Shown piece after piece: positions 1 through 6,089 of a DNA stretch of 9,586 bases. How positions within the stretch are numbered: the stretch's first letter is position 1; each line of letters starts with the position of its first letter. The stretch lies in assembly GCA_030145965.1 (NCBI GenBank), contig JASKZT010000011.1, positions 1-9,586 on the forward strand, read 5' to 3'. Made by a program: the position numbers and the translations under genes. Under the pieces are notes generated by a model. It was not told where the DNA came from. It worked only from the letters and a program-made list of their open reading frames with translations, and searched no databases. This DNA is from Ornithinimicrobium sp. (GTDB lineage: Bacteria > Actinomycetota > Actinomycetes > Actinomycetales > Dermatophilaceae).

Positions 1-697
1 CGTGGCCCGCGCCCTGCCAGAGGAAGACGGCGATGACGGCGACCCAGGCGAAGCGGGTCACGGAGACGCGCTCGCCCTCGAGGACGAGCGGCGAGAGCCC
101 CCAGAGGAGGAGAAGCACCGCGACCACCCGGCCGCCCCACCCCGCGACCAAGGTGCCGGTGCTGCGCTCGCCGGTGAGCCGCCAGACCAGCGCCTCGAGC
201 AGGAAGCCGCCGTCCAGCGGCAGGCCGGGGACGAGGTTGAAGAGCGCGACGAAGGCGTTGGCCCAGGTGAAGGCGTAGGCGAGCAGGAGCGGCACCCCGC
301 CGTCCAGGACCCCCGACGTCCACCACCCGAGCAGGGCCAGCAGCCCGTTGGCGAGCGGCCCGACGACCGCCACGGCGGCGCTGCGGCCCGGGGTCGCCCC
401 GGCGGCGTCGTGGGCCGTGTGGCCGCCCCAGAAGTCCGCGACGACGCGGGAGACCCGGAAGCCGACGCGCTGGGCCACGAGCGCGTGGGCGGCCTCGTGC
501 GCGAGCACGGAGACGAGCAGGAGGACCGCGAAGAGCAGCGCGACCGCGTAGGACCACAGCCCCAGGGGCAGGAGCCGCTGCACGGTCGGCCCGAAGAGGA
601 GGACGATGACGCCGGCGACGAGCAGCCAGCTGCGAGCCAGGTAGACGGGCACGCCGGACAGGCTCCCGATCCGCCATCCGCGCGCGCCGTCCGTCAT
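1..697 (-). CDS. Site-2 protease family (M50) intramembrane metalloprotease, 3' end cut by window edge
   Basis: Reading the minus strand from an ATG at 697 gives 232 uninterrupted codons to the window edge. Seen: a short cytoplasmic N-terminus (MTDGARGWRIGSLSGVPVYL), then hydrophobic segments at about residues 24-36 and 49-66. The zinc-binding HExxH motif is HEAAH at 67-71. Further hydrophobic stretches lie around 105-125 and 136-153, followed by the second catalytic motif NLVPGLPLDGG at 154-164, whose Asp162 should be the third zinc ligand. A last hydrophobic stretch is near 190-205. Together these define the M50B/site-2 protease family, which cuts membrane-embedded substrates such as anti-sigma factors. 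The substrate cannot be read from the sequence. There is no Shine-Dalgarno; a TAGGCT -10 ends 8 nt before the ATG. The gene is divergent from the RecB-like nuclease. Any C-terminal domain (such as CBS) would lie outside the window. Confidence 0.9.
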   Translation of the reverse strand, partial: MTDGARGWRIGSLSGVPVYLARSWLLVAGVIVLLFGPTVQRLLPLGLWSYAVALLFAVLLLVSVLAHEAAHALVAQRVGFRVSRVVADFWGGHTAHDAAGATPGRSAAVAVVGPLANGLLALLGWWTSGVLDGGVPLLLAYAFTWANAFVALFNLVPGLPLDGGFLLEALVWRLTGERSTGTLVAGWGGRVVAVLLLLWGLSPLVLEGERVSVTRFAWVAVIAVFLWQGAGH

Positions 698-705
698 GGT
701 GCGAG

Positions 706-711
706 AGCCTA
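706..711 (-). promoter_or_regulatory. Candidate -10 element (TAGGCT) for the M50 protease, leaderless geometry
   Basis: On the minus strand TAGGCT is followed by 8 nt (ctcgcacc) and then the ATG at 697. This puts the expected transcription start at or 1-2 nt before the start codon. No TTGACA-like -35 and no Shine-Dalgarno are visible. The same hexamer with the same 8-nt spacing precedes mshC. Confidence 0.5.
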
Positions 712-772
712 TGCCCCTGGGCCCGCTGCGCCCGGAGGCCCCGGCCCCGGCAGGCCTGTCGGTGCCCGCACG

Positions 773-778
773 TACAGT
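773..778 (+). promoter_or_regulatory. Candidate -10 element (TACAGT) for the RecB-like nuclease, leaderless geometry
   Basis: TACAGT is followed by gaccgacc and the ATG at 787, an 8-nt spacing that predicts a leaderless transcript. No ribosome-binding site is present. An 8-bp perfect palindrome, CAGGCCTG (751-758), lies where a -35 would be expected. It could be an operator or chance in GC-rich DNA. Confidence 0.5.
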
Positions 779-786
779 GACCGACC

Positions 787-1644
787 ATGCAGGCAGCCCT
801 CTCACCGTCCCGGGCCGCCGACTTCATGCAGTGCCCGATGCTCTACCGCTTCCGGGTCGTGGACCGGCTGCCGGAGCCCCCGAGCGCCGCGGCCGCCCGC
901 GGCTCGCTCGTCCACGCGGTCCTGGAGCGGCTCTTCGACCTGCCCGCGCACGAGCGCACGACGTCGGCGGCCGCCGGGCTGCTTCCCGACGCCTGGGCGG
1001 AGATGGTCGAGCGCGAGCCCGGGCTGGCCGACCTGCTCGGCGCCGGCGAGGACGAGGTGAGCGTCGAGGACTGGTTCGAGCAGGCGGCCGGGTTCGTCGA
1101 GCGGTGGTTCACGCTGGAGGACCCCACCCGGCTCGACCCGGCCGAGCGCGAGCTCTACGTCGAGGCGACCGTGGGCGACCTCACCATCCGCGGCTACGTC
1201 GACCGCCTGGACGAGGCGCCCGACGGGCGGCTGAGGGTCGTCGACTACAAGACCGGGCGAGCTCCCTCGGAGACCTTCGAGGCCCGGGCGCTGTTCCAGC
1301 TCAAGTTCTACGCGCTGGCCCTGTGGCGCAGCCGCGGGGTCATCCCCTCCCGGCTGCAGCTGGTCTACCTGCGTGACGGCCAGGTGCTGTGGATCGACCC
1401 CACGGAGGAGGACCTGCTGGCGACCGAGCGCAAGATCCGCGCCCTGTGGCAGGCCATCGAGCTGGCGGCCAGGACCGGCGACTGGCGGCCGCGCACCGGG
1501 CGGGCCTGCTCGTGGTGCGCCCACCAGGCCCGCTGCCCGGCCTGGGGCGGCACCCCTCCCCCGCTGCCCGAGGACGCCACAGCGCGCGCCCTCGACCCAC
1601 GCTCGGCCGGGCGGCCGGTCCCCCAGCCCGAGGACGGCGACTGA
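787..1644 (+). CDS. RecB/Cas4-family PD-(D/E)XK nuclease with four-cysteine Fe-S cluster motif
   Basis: A 285-aa stand-alone nuclease domain with no helicase part. Motifs in order: first cluster cysteine Cys16 in FMQCP; the RecB-family histidine in GSLVHAVLE (His43); acidic residue in GYVDRLD (Asp139); the catalytic DYKTG motif (Asp153, Lys155); QLKFYA (Gln171), the usual motif after the catalytic lysine; then CSWCAHQARC with Cys241, Cys244 and Cys250. The 1+3 cysteine layout matches the 4Fe-4S cluster that staples the nuclease domain in AddB and Cas4. Proteins of this type are annotated as RecB-family exonucleases in actinobacteria (M. tuberculosis Rv2119 is the likely counterpart, from memory). 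The expected role is DNA end processing in repair; the partner is unknown. The ATG at 787 is chosen because the conserved LSPSRAADFMQCP motif starts within 5 residues of it and a -10 lies just upstream. No cas genes are nearby, so a CRISPR role is unlikely. Confidence 0.9.
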   Translation: MQAALSPSRAADFMQCPMLYRFRVVDRLPEPPSAAAARGSLVHAVLERLFDLPAHERTTSAAAGLLPDAWAEMVEREPGLADLLGAGEDEVSVEDWFEQAAGFVERWFTLEDPTRLDPAERELYVEATVGDLTIRGYVDRLDEAPDGRLRVVDYKTGRAPSETFEARALFQLKFYALALWRSRGVIPSRLQLVYLRDGQVLWIDPTEEDLLATERKIRALWQAIELAARTGDWRPRTGRACSWCAHQARCPAWGGTPPPLPEDATARALDPRSAGRPVPQPEDGD

Positions 1645-1668
1645 CGGGGCCTGACGGGCCTGACGGGC
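1641..1668. repeat. Three tandem copies of CTGACGGG(G/C) at the end of the nuclease gene
   Basis: The motif occurs at 1641-1649, 1651-1659 and 1660-1668, starting at the stop codon and filling most of the 36-bp gap between two convergent genes. Short GGCC/GGCC pairing is possible, but there is no T-tract. It could be a weak bidirectional terminator or a slippage product; no function can be assigned. Confidence 0.4.
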
Positions 1669-1680
1669 CGGCGAGGACGC

Positions 1681-2538
1681 TCAGGCCGCGGGGCCGTCGT
1701 CGCCCCGCCGGCGCAGGTAGCGCTCGAACTCGCGGGCGATCGCGTCGCCGGAGGCCTCCGGCAGCTCGACGGTGTCCTGGGCGTCCTCCAGCTGGCGGAC
1801 GTACTCCGCGACCTCCTCGTCGGTCGCGGCCAGCTCGTCCACGCCGTGCTCCCAGGCGCGCGCCTCCTCGACGAGGGCCGTGTCGTCGATGACGCAGTCG
1901 AGCAGCTCCTCGACCCGGCCGAGCAGCGCGTGCGAGGCCTTGGGCGACGGGGGCCCGCCGGCGTAGTGCGGCACGGCCGCCCAGCAGGACAGGACCGGCA
2001 GGTCCAGCTGCTGCGCCTCGTCGGCGAGGACGCCCACGATCCCGGTGGGGCCCTCGTAGGTGCTGGGCTCGACGTCGTCGACGCTCTCCAGCAGGTCCGG
2101 GTCCTCCGAGGTGACGCTGACGGGGATCGGCCGCGTGTGCGGGACGTCGGCCAGGAGCGCGCCGAGGAGCACCATCATCTGGGCACCCTGGTGCACGGCG
2201 TAGGCGAGGATGTCGGTCGCGAAGGAGCGCCAGCGCACCGACGGCTCGATGCCGAGGACCAGCAGGACGTCGCGGCCCGTCGGGGTGTCCCGGGCGAGGA
2301 GGATGCGGGTCGTGGGCCAGCGCACCGTGCGCCGCCCGTCGACCCGGACGGTCTGCGGGCGGTTGACCTGGAAGTCGTAGTAGTCCTCCGGGTCGACGGC
2401 GGCCACCACCTCGGCGCCCCACACCGTGGCGAGGTGCTCGACCACCGCCGAGGCGCTCTCGCCCGCGTCGTTCCACCCCTCGAACGCGGCGATCACGATG
2501 GGGTCGCGCAGCTCGCCGGTCTCCCGCAGCTCGATCAT
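1681..2538 (-). CDS. PAC2 family protein (proteasome assembly chaperone 2-like)
   Basis: 285 aa from the ATG at 2538. The N-terminus carries the family signature AFEGWNDAGESAS (about residues 18-30). Other family-typical blocks are LGIEPSVRW (about 95-103), the segment reading GALLADVPHTRP, and YEGPTGIVGVL followed by LPVLSCWAAVPHYAG. The C-terminus is charged and ends in RRRGDDGPAA. The family is named after a eukaryotic 20S proteasome assembly chaperone. Actinobacterial members (M. tuberculosis Rv2125 is the usual reference) are widespread and their biochemical role is not established. It is a cytosolic protein with no signal peptide. The gene converges on the nuclease gene with a 36-bp gap and diverges from the HAD hydrolase across 91 bp. 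Unlike its neighbours it has a good ribosome-binding site. A direct proteasome role is inference. Confidence 0.88.
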   Translation of the reverse strand: MIELRETGELRDPIVIAAFEGWNDAGESASAVVEHLATVWGAEVVAAVDPEDYYDFQVNRPQTVRVDGRRTVRWPTTRILLARDTPTGRDVLLVLGIEPSVRWRSFATDILAYAVHQGAQMMVLLGALLADVPHTRPIPVSVTSEDPDLLESVDDVEPSTYEGPTGIVGVLADEAQQLDLPVLSCWAAVPHYAGGPPSPKASHALLGRVEELLDCVIDDTALVEEARAWEHGVDELAATDEEVAEYVRQLEDAQDTVELPEASGDAIAREFERYLRRRGDDGPAA

Positions 2539-2543
2539 GCTTC

Positions 2544-2549
2544 CCTTCC
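2544..2549 (-). promoter_or_regulatory. Ribosome-binding site (GGAAGG) of the PAC2 gene
   Basis: The minus-strand sequence aggaagggaagc immediately precedes the ATG at 2538. GGAAGG is about 5 nt from the start, which fixes the start and shows this mRNA has a leader, in contrast to the other first genes in the window. Confidence 0.65.
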
Positions 2550-2598
2550 TGCCCGCACCTGACGGCCCGCTGACGCTCGCGCGCCGGCCGCGCTGCTC

Positions 2599-2604
2599 AC
2601 CCTA
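2599..2604 (-). promoter_or_regulatory. Weak candidate -10 (TAGGGT) for the PAC2 gene
   Basis: TAGGGT lies 60 nt upstream of the PAC2 ATG on the minus strand and would give a leader of roughly 50-55 nt that includes the GGAAGG site. There is no recognisable -35. It is back-to-back with the HAD gene promoter at 2617-2622. Confidence 0.25.
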
Positions 2605-2616
2605 CGCCTCCGCAGC

Positions 2617-2622
2617 TACGGT
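2617..2622 (+). promoter_or_regulatory. Candidate -10 element (TACGGT) for the HAD hydrolase, leaderless geometry
   Basis: TACGGT is followed by 7 nt (ggggccc) and the GTG at 2630. No Shine-Dalgarno is present. This supports the GTG over the in-frame ATG far upstream, which lies inside the PAC2 gene. Confidence 0.5.
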
Positions 2623-2629
2623 GGGGCCC

Positions 2630-3337
2630 GTGACAGCACCCTCCGCCGCCCCGACCCTGCCCGCCGCCGTCCTGTGGGACATGGACGGCACCATCGTCGA
2701 CTCCGAGCCCTACTGGATGGCCGAGGAGCAGGCCCTGGTCGCCGCCGCGGGAGGCACCTGGCGGCACGAGGACGCCCTCGAGCTGGTCGGCAACGACCTC
2801 CTCGTCTCGGCCCGGGTCATCCTCGAGCGCTCCCCCGTGACCGGGACCCCGGAGGAGGTCGTGCAGGCGCTGCTCGCCGGCGTCTCCGCACGGATGCGGG
2901 AGACGCTGCCGTGGCGCCCGGGCGCCGCCGAGCTGCTCACCGCGCTCGTCGAGCGCGGGGTGCCGTGCGCGCTCGTGACGATGTCGTGGACCCAGCTGGC
3001 CGACGTGCTCGTGGAGCGGCTGCCGGAGGGCACGTTCGCCACGGTCGTCACCGGCGACCAGGTGAGCCGGGGCAAGCCGCACCCGGAGCCCTACCTGGAG
3101 GCGGCTCGGCGCCTCGGCGTCGACCCGGCCGACTGCGTCGCGGTCGAGGACTCCCCCACCGGTGCCGCGTCGGCGACCGCAGCCGGGGTGCCGACGGTCG
3201 TCGTCCCGCACATCGTCGACGTGCCGCCGATGCCCGGTGCGGTGCAGGTGGGCACGTTGGCCGGGGTGGACCCCGAGACGCTGCTGGCCCTCGCGCGGTC
3301 CGCGCCCGTGGCGGCGCGGCCGGACCTCAGAGCCTGA
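2630..3337 (+). CDS. HAD-superfamily hydrolase, beta-phosphoglucomutase-like (subfamily IA)
   Basis: 235 aa from GTG 2630. All four HAD motifs are visible: motif I WDMDGT (nucleophile Asp17, acid/base Asp19), motif II LVTMS (Thr117/Ser119), motif [12 protein letters not shown] (Lys149) and motif IV VEDSPTG (Glu173/Asp174). The helical cap between residues about 25 and 95 and the [15 protein letters not shown] signature place it with phosphoglucomutase/phosphatase-type HADs acting on small phosphorylated metabolites. The substrate cannot be told. Its 3' end overlaps the 3' end of mshC by 11 bp on the opposite strand, so the two are not co-transcribed. A longer in-frame reading from 2426 was rejected because it runs through the PAC2 coding sequence and adds no family-like residues. 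A mycothiol-precursor phosphatase role is conceivable from position only. Confidence 0.88.
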   Translation: MTAPSAAPTLPAAVLWDMDGTIVDSEPYWMAEEQALVAAAGGTWRHEDALELVGNDLLVSARVILERSPVTGTPEEVVQALLAGVSARMRETLPWRPGAAELLTALVERGVPCALVTMSWTQLADVLVERLPEGTFATVVTGDQVSRGKPHPEPYLEAARRLGVDPADCVAVEDSPTGAASATAAGVPTVVVPHIVDVPPMPGAVQVGTLAGVDPETLLALARSAPVAARPDLRA

Positions 3338-4604
3338 CGCCGAGCAGCGCGTCGACCGCCTCCGGGACGAGCGAGGAGGCGGTGCGCCCGTCGAGGACCG
3401 CCTCGGCCCAGGCGTCCACCTCGGCCAGGGCCCGCGGGCTGGCGAGGTCGTCGGCCAGCGCGGTACGCATGCGCTCCACCGTCTGCACGCCCAGCTCGCC
3501 GGGGTAGCCGGCGGTGGAGGCGACGGCGGCCGCGCGCCATACCCGCAGGCGCTCCTGGGCCCGCTCGAGCAGGTCCGGCGTCCACTCCCACGCGGTGCGG
3601 TAGTGCTGCGCGAGCAGCGCCAGACGGATCGCCATCGGGTCGACGCCCTCGGCGCGCAGCCGCGACACGAGGACGAGGTTGCCCTTGGACTTGCTCATCT
3701 TCTCGCCCTCGTAGCCCACCATCGCCTGGTGGACGTAGGCCTGCGCGAAGGCCGAACCGCCCTGCAGCGCGGCGGCCTGGACGGCGCTCATCTCGTGGTG
3801 CGGGAAGATCAGGTCGGTGCCGCCGCCCTGCACGTCGAAGCCGGTGCCGAGGTAGCGCTGGGCGATGGTCGAGCACTCGATGTGCCACCCCGGACGACCC
3901 CGGCCCAGGCTGCCGCCGTCCCAGTGCGGCTCGCCGGCGCGTCCGGCCCGCCACAGGAGGGGGTCGAGCTCGTCGCGCTTGCCGTCGCGGGCCGGGTCGC
4001 CGCCGCGGTCGGCGAACACCTCGAGCATCTGGTGCCGGTTCCACCCCGAGACGTCGCCGAAGGTGGGCTGGGTCGACAGGTCGAGGTAGACGTCCCCGCG
4101 CACGGCCCCCTCCACGGTCTCCTCCCCCTCCGGGACCGCGACGGCGTAGGCCGCCCCGTCGGCCACGAGACGCTCGATCGCCGCCACGTCGTCGGGGATG
4201 CCCTCGACCGCGCCGACGTAGTGGTCGGGCGGGATGACCCGCAGCGCCTCCATGTCCGAGAAGAAGAGGTCGATCTGCCCGGCGGCCAGCTCCTGCCAGT
4301 CCACCCCGTCCCGGGCCGCGCGCTCGAGCAGCGGCTCGTCGACGTCGGTGACGTTCTGGACGTAGCGGACCGTCAGGCCGTTGTCCCGCCACACCCGCTG
4401 CATGAGGTCGAAGGTGACGTAGGTGGCCGCGTGGCCCAGGTGGGTCGCGTCGTAGGGGGTGATCCCGCAGACGTAGAGCCGGGCCGTCCCCTCGACGGGC
4501 CGTGTGCGCACCCGGGACCCGGTGGCCGTGTCGTGGACGGCGAGGGGCTTGCCACGCTGCTCCAGGGGGATCGCGGGGACGTCGACGGATGACCAGGTCT
4601 TCAC
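3327..4604 (-). CDS. mshC: L-cysteine:1D-myo-inositol 2-amino-2-deoxy-alpha-D-glucopyranoside ligase (mycothiol biosynthesis)
   Basis: 425 aa from GTG 4604. MshC activates cysteine with ATP and joins it to GlcN-inositol, the penultimate step of mycothiol synthesis. It evolved from cysteinyl-tRNA synthetase. Seen: the MshC-type [13 protein letters not shown] block, with zinc ligand Cys46 and HIGH-equivalent HLGH at 55-58; [10 protein letters not shown] with Cys244; FPHHE with His269; and EKMSKSKGN with the KMSKS loop at 302-306. It lacks the long C-terminal anticodon region of true CysRS, and [13 protein letters not shown] is diagnostic of MshC rather than of CysS. GTG 4604 gives the typical start ([10 protein letters not shown]); longer readings run into unrelated sequence of the upstream gene. 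A TAGGCT -10 lies 8 nt upstream, so mshC may be transcribed separately from the operon that ends 73 bp before it. Confidence 0.95.
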   Translation of the reverse strand: MKTWSSVDVPAIPLEQRGKPLAVHDTATGSRVRTRPVEGTARLYVCGITPYDATHLGHAATYVTFDLMQRVWRDNGLTVRYVQNVTDVDEPLLERAARDGVDWQELAAGQIDLFFSDMEALRVIPPDHYVGAVEGIPDDVAAIERLVADGAAYAVAVPEGEETVEGAVRGDVYLDLSTQPTFGDVSGWNRHQMLEVFADRGGDPARDGKRDELDPLLWRAGRAGEPHWDGGSLGRGRPGWHIECSTIAQRYLGTGFDVQGGGTDLIFPHHEMSAVQAAALQGGSAFAQAYVHQAMVGYEGEKMSKSKGNLVLVSRLRAEGVDPMAIRLALLAQHYRTAWEWTPDLLERAQERLRVWRAAAVASTAGYPGELGVQTVERMRTALADDLASPRALAEVDAWAEAVLDGRTASSLVPEAVDALLGVRL

Positions 4605-4612
4605 GACCGACC

Positions 4613-4618
4613 AGCCTA
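4613..4618 (-). promoter_or_regulatory. Candidate -10 element (TAGGCT) for mshC, leaderless geometry
   Basis: On the minus strand TAGGCT is followed by ggtcggtc (8 nt) and the GTG at 4604. It lies in the 73-bp gap between the SCO1664-family gene and mshC, with no Shine-Dalgarno. The gap also holds a perfect 5-bp hairpin, CGGAC-CCGC-GTCCG at 4639-4652, which is too short and lacks a T-run, so I do not call it a terminator. Confidence 0.5.
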
Positions 4619-4677
4619 GACGCCGCCGGACGGTGCCCCGGACCCGCGTCCGCCACGGCGGGCCCGCGCACCCGGGC

Positions 4678-5514
4678 TCACCACAGCGGCCAGGGCAGCG
4701 GGTAGCGGTCCGCCGGCAGGAGGGGCAGGGCGCCGTGCTCGAGCAGGGTCCGGACGCGGTCCCGCAGGGCGCCCAGCTCGCCGGCCGTGACCAGCGCGGC
4801 CAGCGTGCCGCCCACGGCGCCCCCCTCGGCGAGGGCGACGTCGAGCGCCGTGAGCCGCCGCACGTCGTCCGCGGCGAGCGGCGACCCCGCCCATCCCCAG
4901 AGGACGGTGCGCAGCTTGTCCTCCCGGTGCAGGCACAGACCGTGGTCGAAGCCGCGCAGCCGGCCGGCGACGTCACGGGTGAGGTGGGCCGCCTTGCGGT
5001 CGGCGTTGTTGAGGACGACGTCGAGGACCGCCATCGAGCGCAGGTCGGGGTCGTCGGCGTGGGCGACGACGACCTCCTCGTCCTCGGCCCCGGTGCCGGA
5101 GACGACCGGCAGCCAGGTGTCCGTCACCTGGTCCGGCGTCAGCACCTCGACGAGGCCCGCGGAGGGGTCGGCGAGCCGCTCGGCCGGCTGGTGCACCCAC
5201 CACTGCAGCGAGCCGGGTCCGAGGGGTGCGTCGTCGCGCAGGACGGTCGGCGGCACGAGGTCCCAGCCGCCGGCCCGGGAGAGGAGGTAGGCCGCGACCT
5301 CGCGACCGGCGAGGGTGCCGTCGGGGAAGTCGCGCAGGGGCCGCTCGCCCCGCACCGGCTTGTAGACCGCGCGGTGGCCGGTCGCCCTCCCGGCGCCGTC
5401 GAGGAGCTCGACGAGCAGCGTGAGGTTGGAGGCCTCGGTGAGGACGCCGACCGGCTCGACGGTGCCGGCGCGCAGGACCTCGAGCGCCGCGTCGTCGTCG
5501 AGCAGCCGGGTCAC
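4678..5514 (-). CDS. SCO1664 family protein, distantly PI3/4-kinase-like
   Basis: 278 aa from GTG 5514. The function is unknown. The fold hints at a small kinase. [17 protein letters not shown] places a candidate ATP-binding lysine at Lys52, and REVAAYLL offers a glutamate at 72. The catalytic-loop-like [15 protein letters not shown] covers about 164-178 (Asp165, Asn169/170, Asp172, Lys174). GFDHGLCLH at 188-196 resembles a metal-binding DxG element (Asp190). The family is known from actinobacteria and Chloroflexi, with weak similarity to phosphatidylinositol 3-/4-kinases. It is typically linked to DUF3090 and the MSMEG_4193-type phosphatase, as here. The gene starts 13 nt after the DUF3090 stop with a GGGGGA purine run as ribosome-binding site, so the two are surely co-transcribed. 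Whether it phosphorylates a protein, lipid or inositol compound is unknown. Confidence 0.85.
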   Translation of the reverse strand: MTRLLDDDAALEVLRAGTVEPVGVLTEASNLTLLVELLDGAGRATGHRAVYKPVRGERPLRDFPDGTLAGREVAAYLLSRAGGWDLVPPTVLRDDAPLGPGSLQWWVHQPAERLADPSAGLVEVLTPDQVTDTWLPVVSGTGAEDEEVVVAHADDPDLRSMAVLDVVLNNADRKAAHLTRDVAGRLRGFDHGLCLHREDKLRTVLWGWAGSPLAADDVRRLTALDVALAEGGAVGGTLAALVTAGELGALRDRVRTLLEHGALPLLPADRYPLPWPLW

Positions 5515-5527
5515 CCGTTCCCCCGGC

Positions 5528-6079
5528 TCAGCGACGGTAGCCGTTGGCGCGCGGGCAGATGTGACCCGAGGGGTCGAGCGGCTGGCCGCAGAACGGGCAG
5601 GAGGGACGCCCGCCGACGAGCGACTCGCCGCAGCGGATCGCGAAGGCGCGGGCGCGGGCGGGCTCGAGGACCACGAGCAGCGACTGCGGGGGCAGACCGG
5701 TCCAGGGCCAGTCCTCCTCCGGGTCGAGCTCGAGCAGCTCCTCGGCGCCCGGGCGGTCGTGGGCCTCGAGGATCACCCGCTCGCGGCCGGGGTCCCACGC
5801 GACCGAGAGCCGCTGCACCCGGAAGTCGTCGTCGAAGGGGCCGTCCAGCGGGGCGGCGTCGACGAACGCCGCGGCCGACTCGGCCGAGCCCTCGAGGGGC
5901 GCCACCCGGTCCAGCAGCTCCTCGAGCGAGGTCCCGAGGAGGCGCACCTGCTCCTTCTCCAGCGAGACCGTGGTGCGACGCTCCCCCGCGCTGGCCTGCA
6001 GGAAGAAGGTGCGCTGCCCGGGCGGGCCGACGCTGCCCGCCACGCATCGGTCGGGGGGGTCGTAGACGGACTGCGGCAT
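5528..6079 (-). CDS. DUF3090 family protein with C-terminal zinc-ribbon-like motif
   Basis: 183 aa from ATG 6079; function unknown. The N-terminus shows the family pattern: PPDRCVAGSVGPPGQRTFFLQAS at about 8-30, then VSLEKEQVRLL. The centre is rich in acidic residues and Trp (LDPEEDWPW). The C-terminus is CPFCGQPLDPSGHICPRANG, in which Cys161, Cys164, His173 and Cys175 could bind one zinc. DUF3090 proteins occur with the SCO1664-like kinase and the histidine phosphatase as a conserved actinobacterial trio. The start is the ATG at 6079, which lies 10 nt after the phosphatase stop with AGGGTGGG just upstream. An alternative start at 6124 would overlap the upstream gene and add 15 residues not expected for the family. 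No signal peptide or membrane segment is seen. Confidence 0.88.
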   Translation of the reverse strand: MPQSVYDPPDRCVAGSVGPPGQRTFFLQASAGERRTTVSLEKEQVRLLGTSLEELLDRVAPLEGSAESAAAFVDAAPLDGPFDDDFRVQRLSVAWDPGRERVILEAHDRPGAEELLELDPEEDWPWTGLPPQSLLVVLEPARARAFAIRCGESLVGGRPSCPFCGQPLDPSGHICPRANGYRR

Positions 6080-6089
6080 GGGGCCCACC

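Noticed and set aside
2..1060. Long plus-strand open frame of 352 codons over the M50 gene
   Set aside because: Composition is Arg/Pro/Gly/Glu-rich with no family motifs. It is the antisense of the M50 protease, which has HExxH and PLDGG motifs, and its end overlaps the nuclease gene. This is typical of high-GC DNA.
787..1644. CRISPR-associated Cas4
   Set aside because: The motifs are Cas4-like, but there are no cas genes or repeats in the window, and this solo RecB-like gene is ordinary in actinobacterial chromosomes.
2426..2629. N-terminal extension of the HAD hydrolase to 2426
   Set aside because: It overlaps the 5' part of the PAC2 gene on the other strand. Family homology starts just before WDMDGT, and GTG 2630 has a -10 at the right distance.
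3327..4604. Calling the mshC gene cysteinyl-tRNA synthetase (cysS)
   Set aside because: The [13 protein letters not shown] block, the 425-aa length without a full anticodon-binding end, and the gene neighbourhood fit MshC.
4639..4652. Hairpin CGGAC-CCGC-GTCCG as a terminator before mshC
   Set aside because: Only a 5-bp stem and no T-run. Such short GC stems are frequent by chance in this DNA.
3327..4976. Extended mshC reading frame starting at 4976
   Set aside because: The extra 124 residues lie over the SCO1664-family gene and have shadow composition. The MshC family starts with the [10 protein letters not shown] segment at 4604, just after a -10 box.
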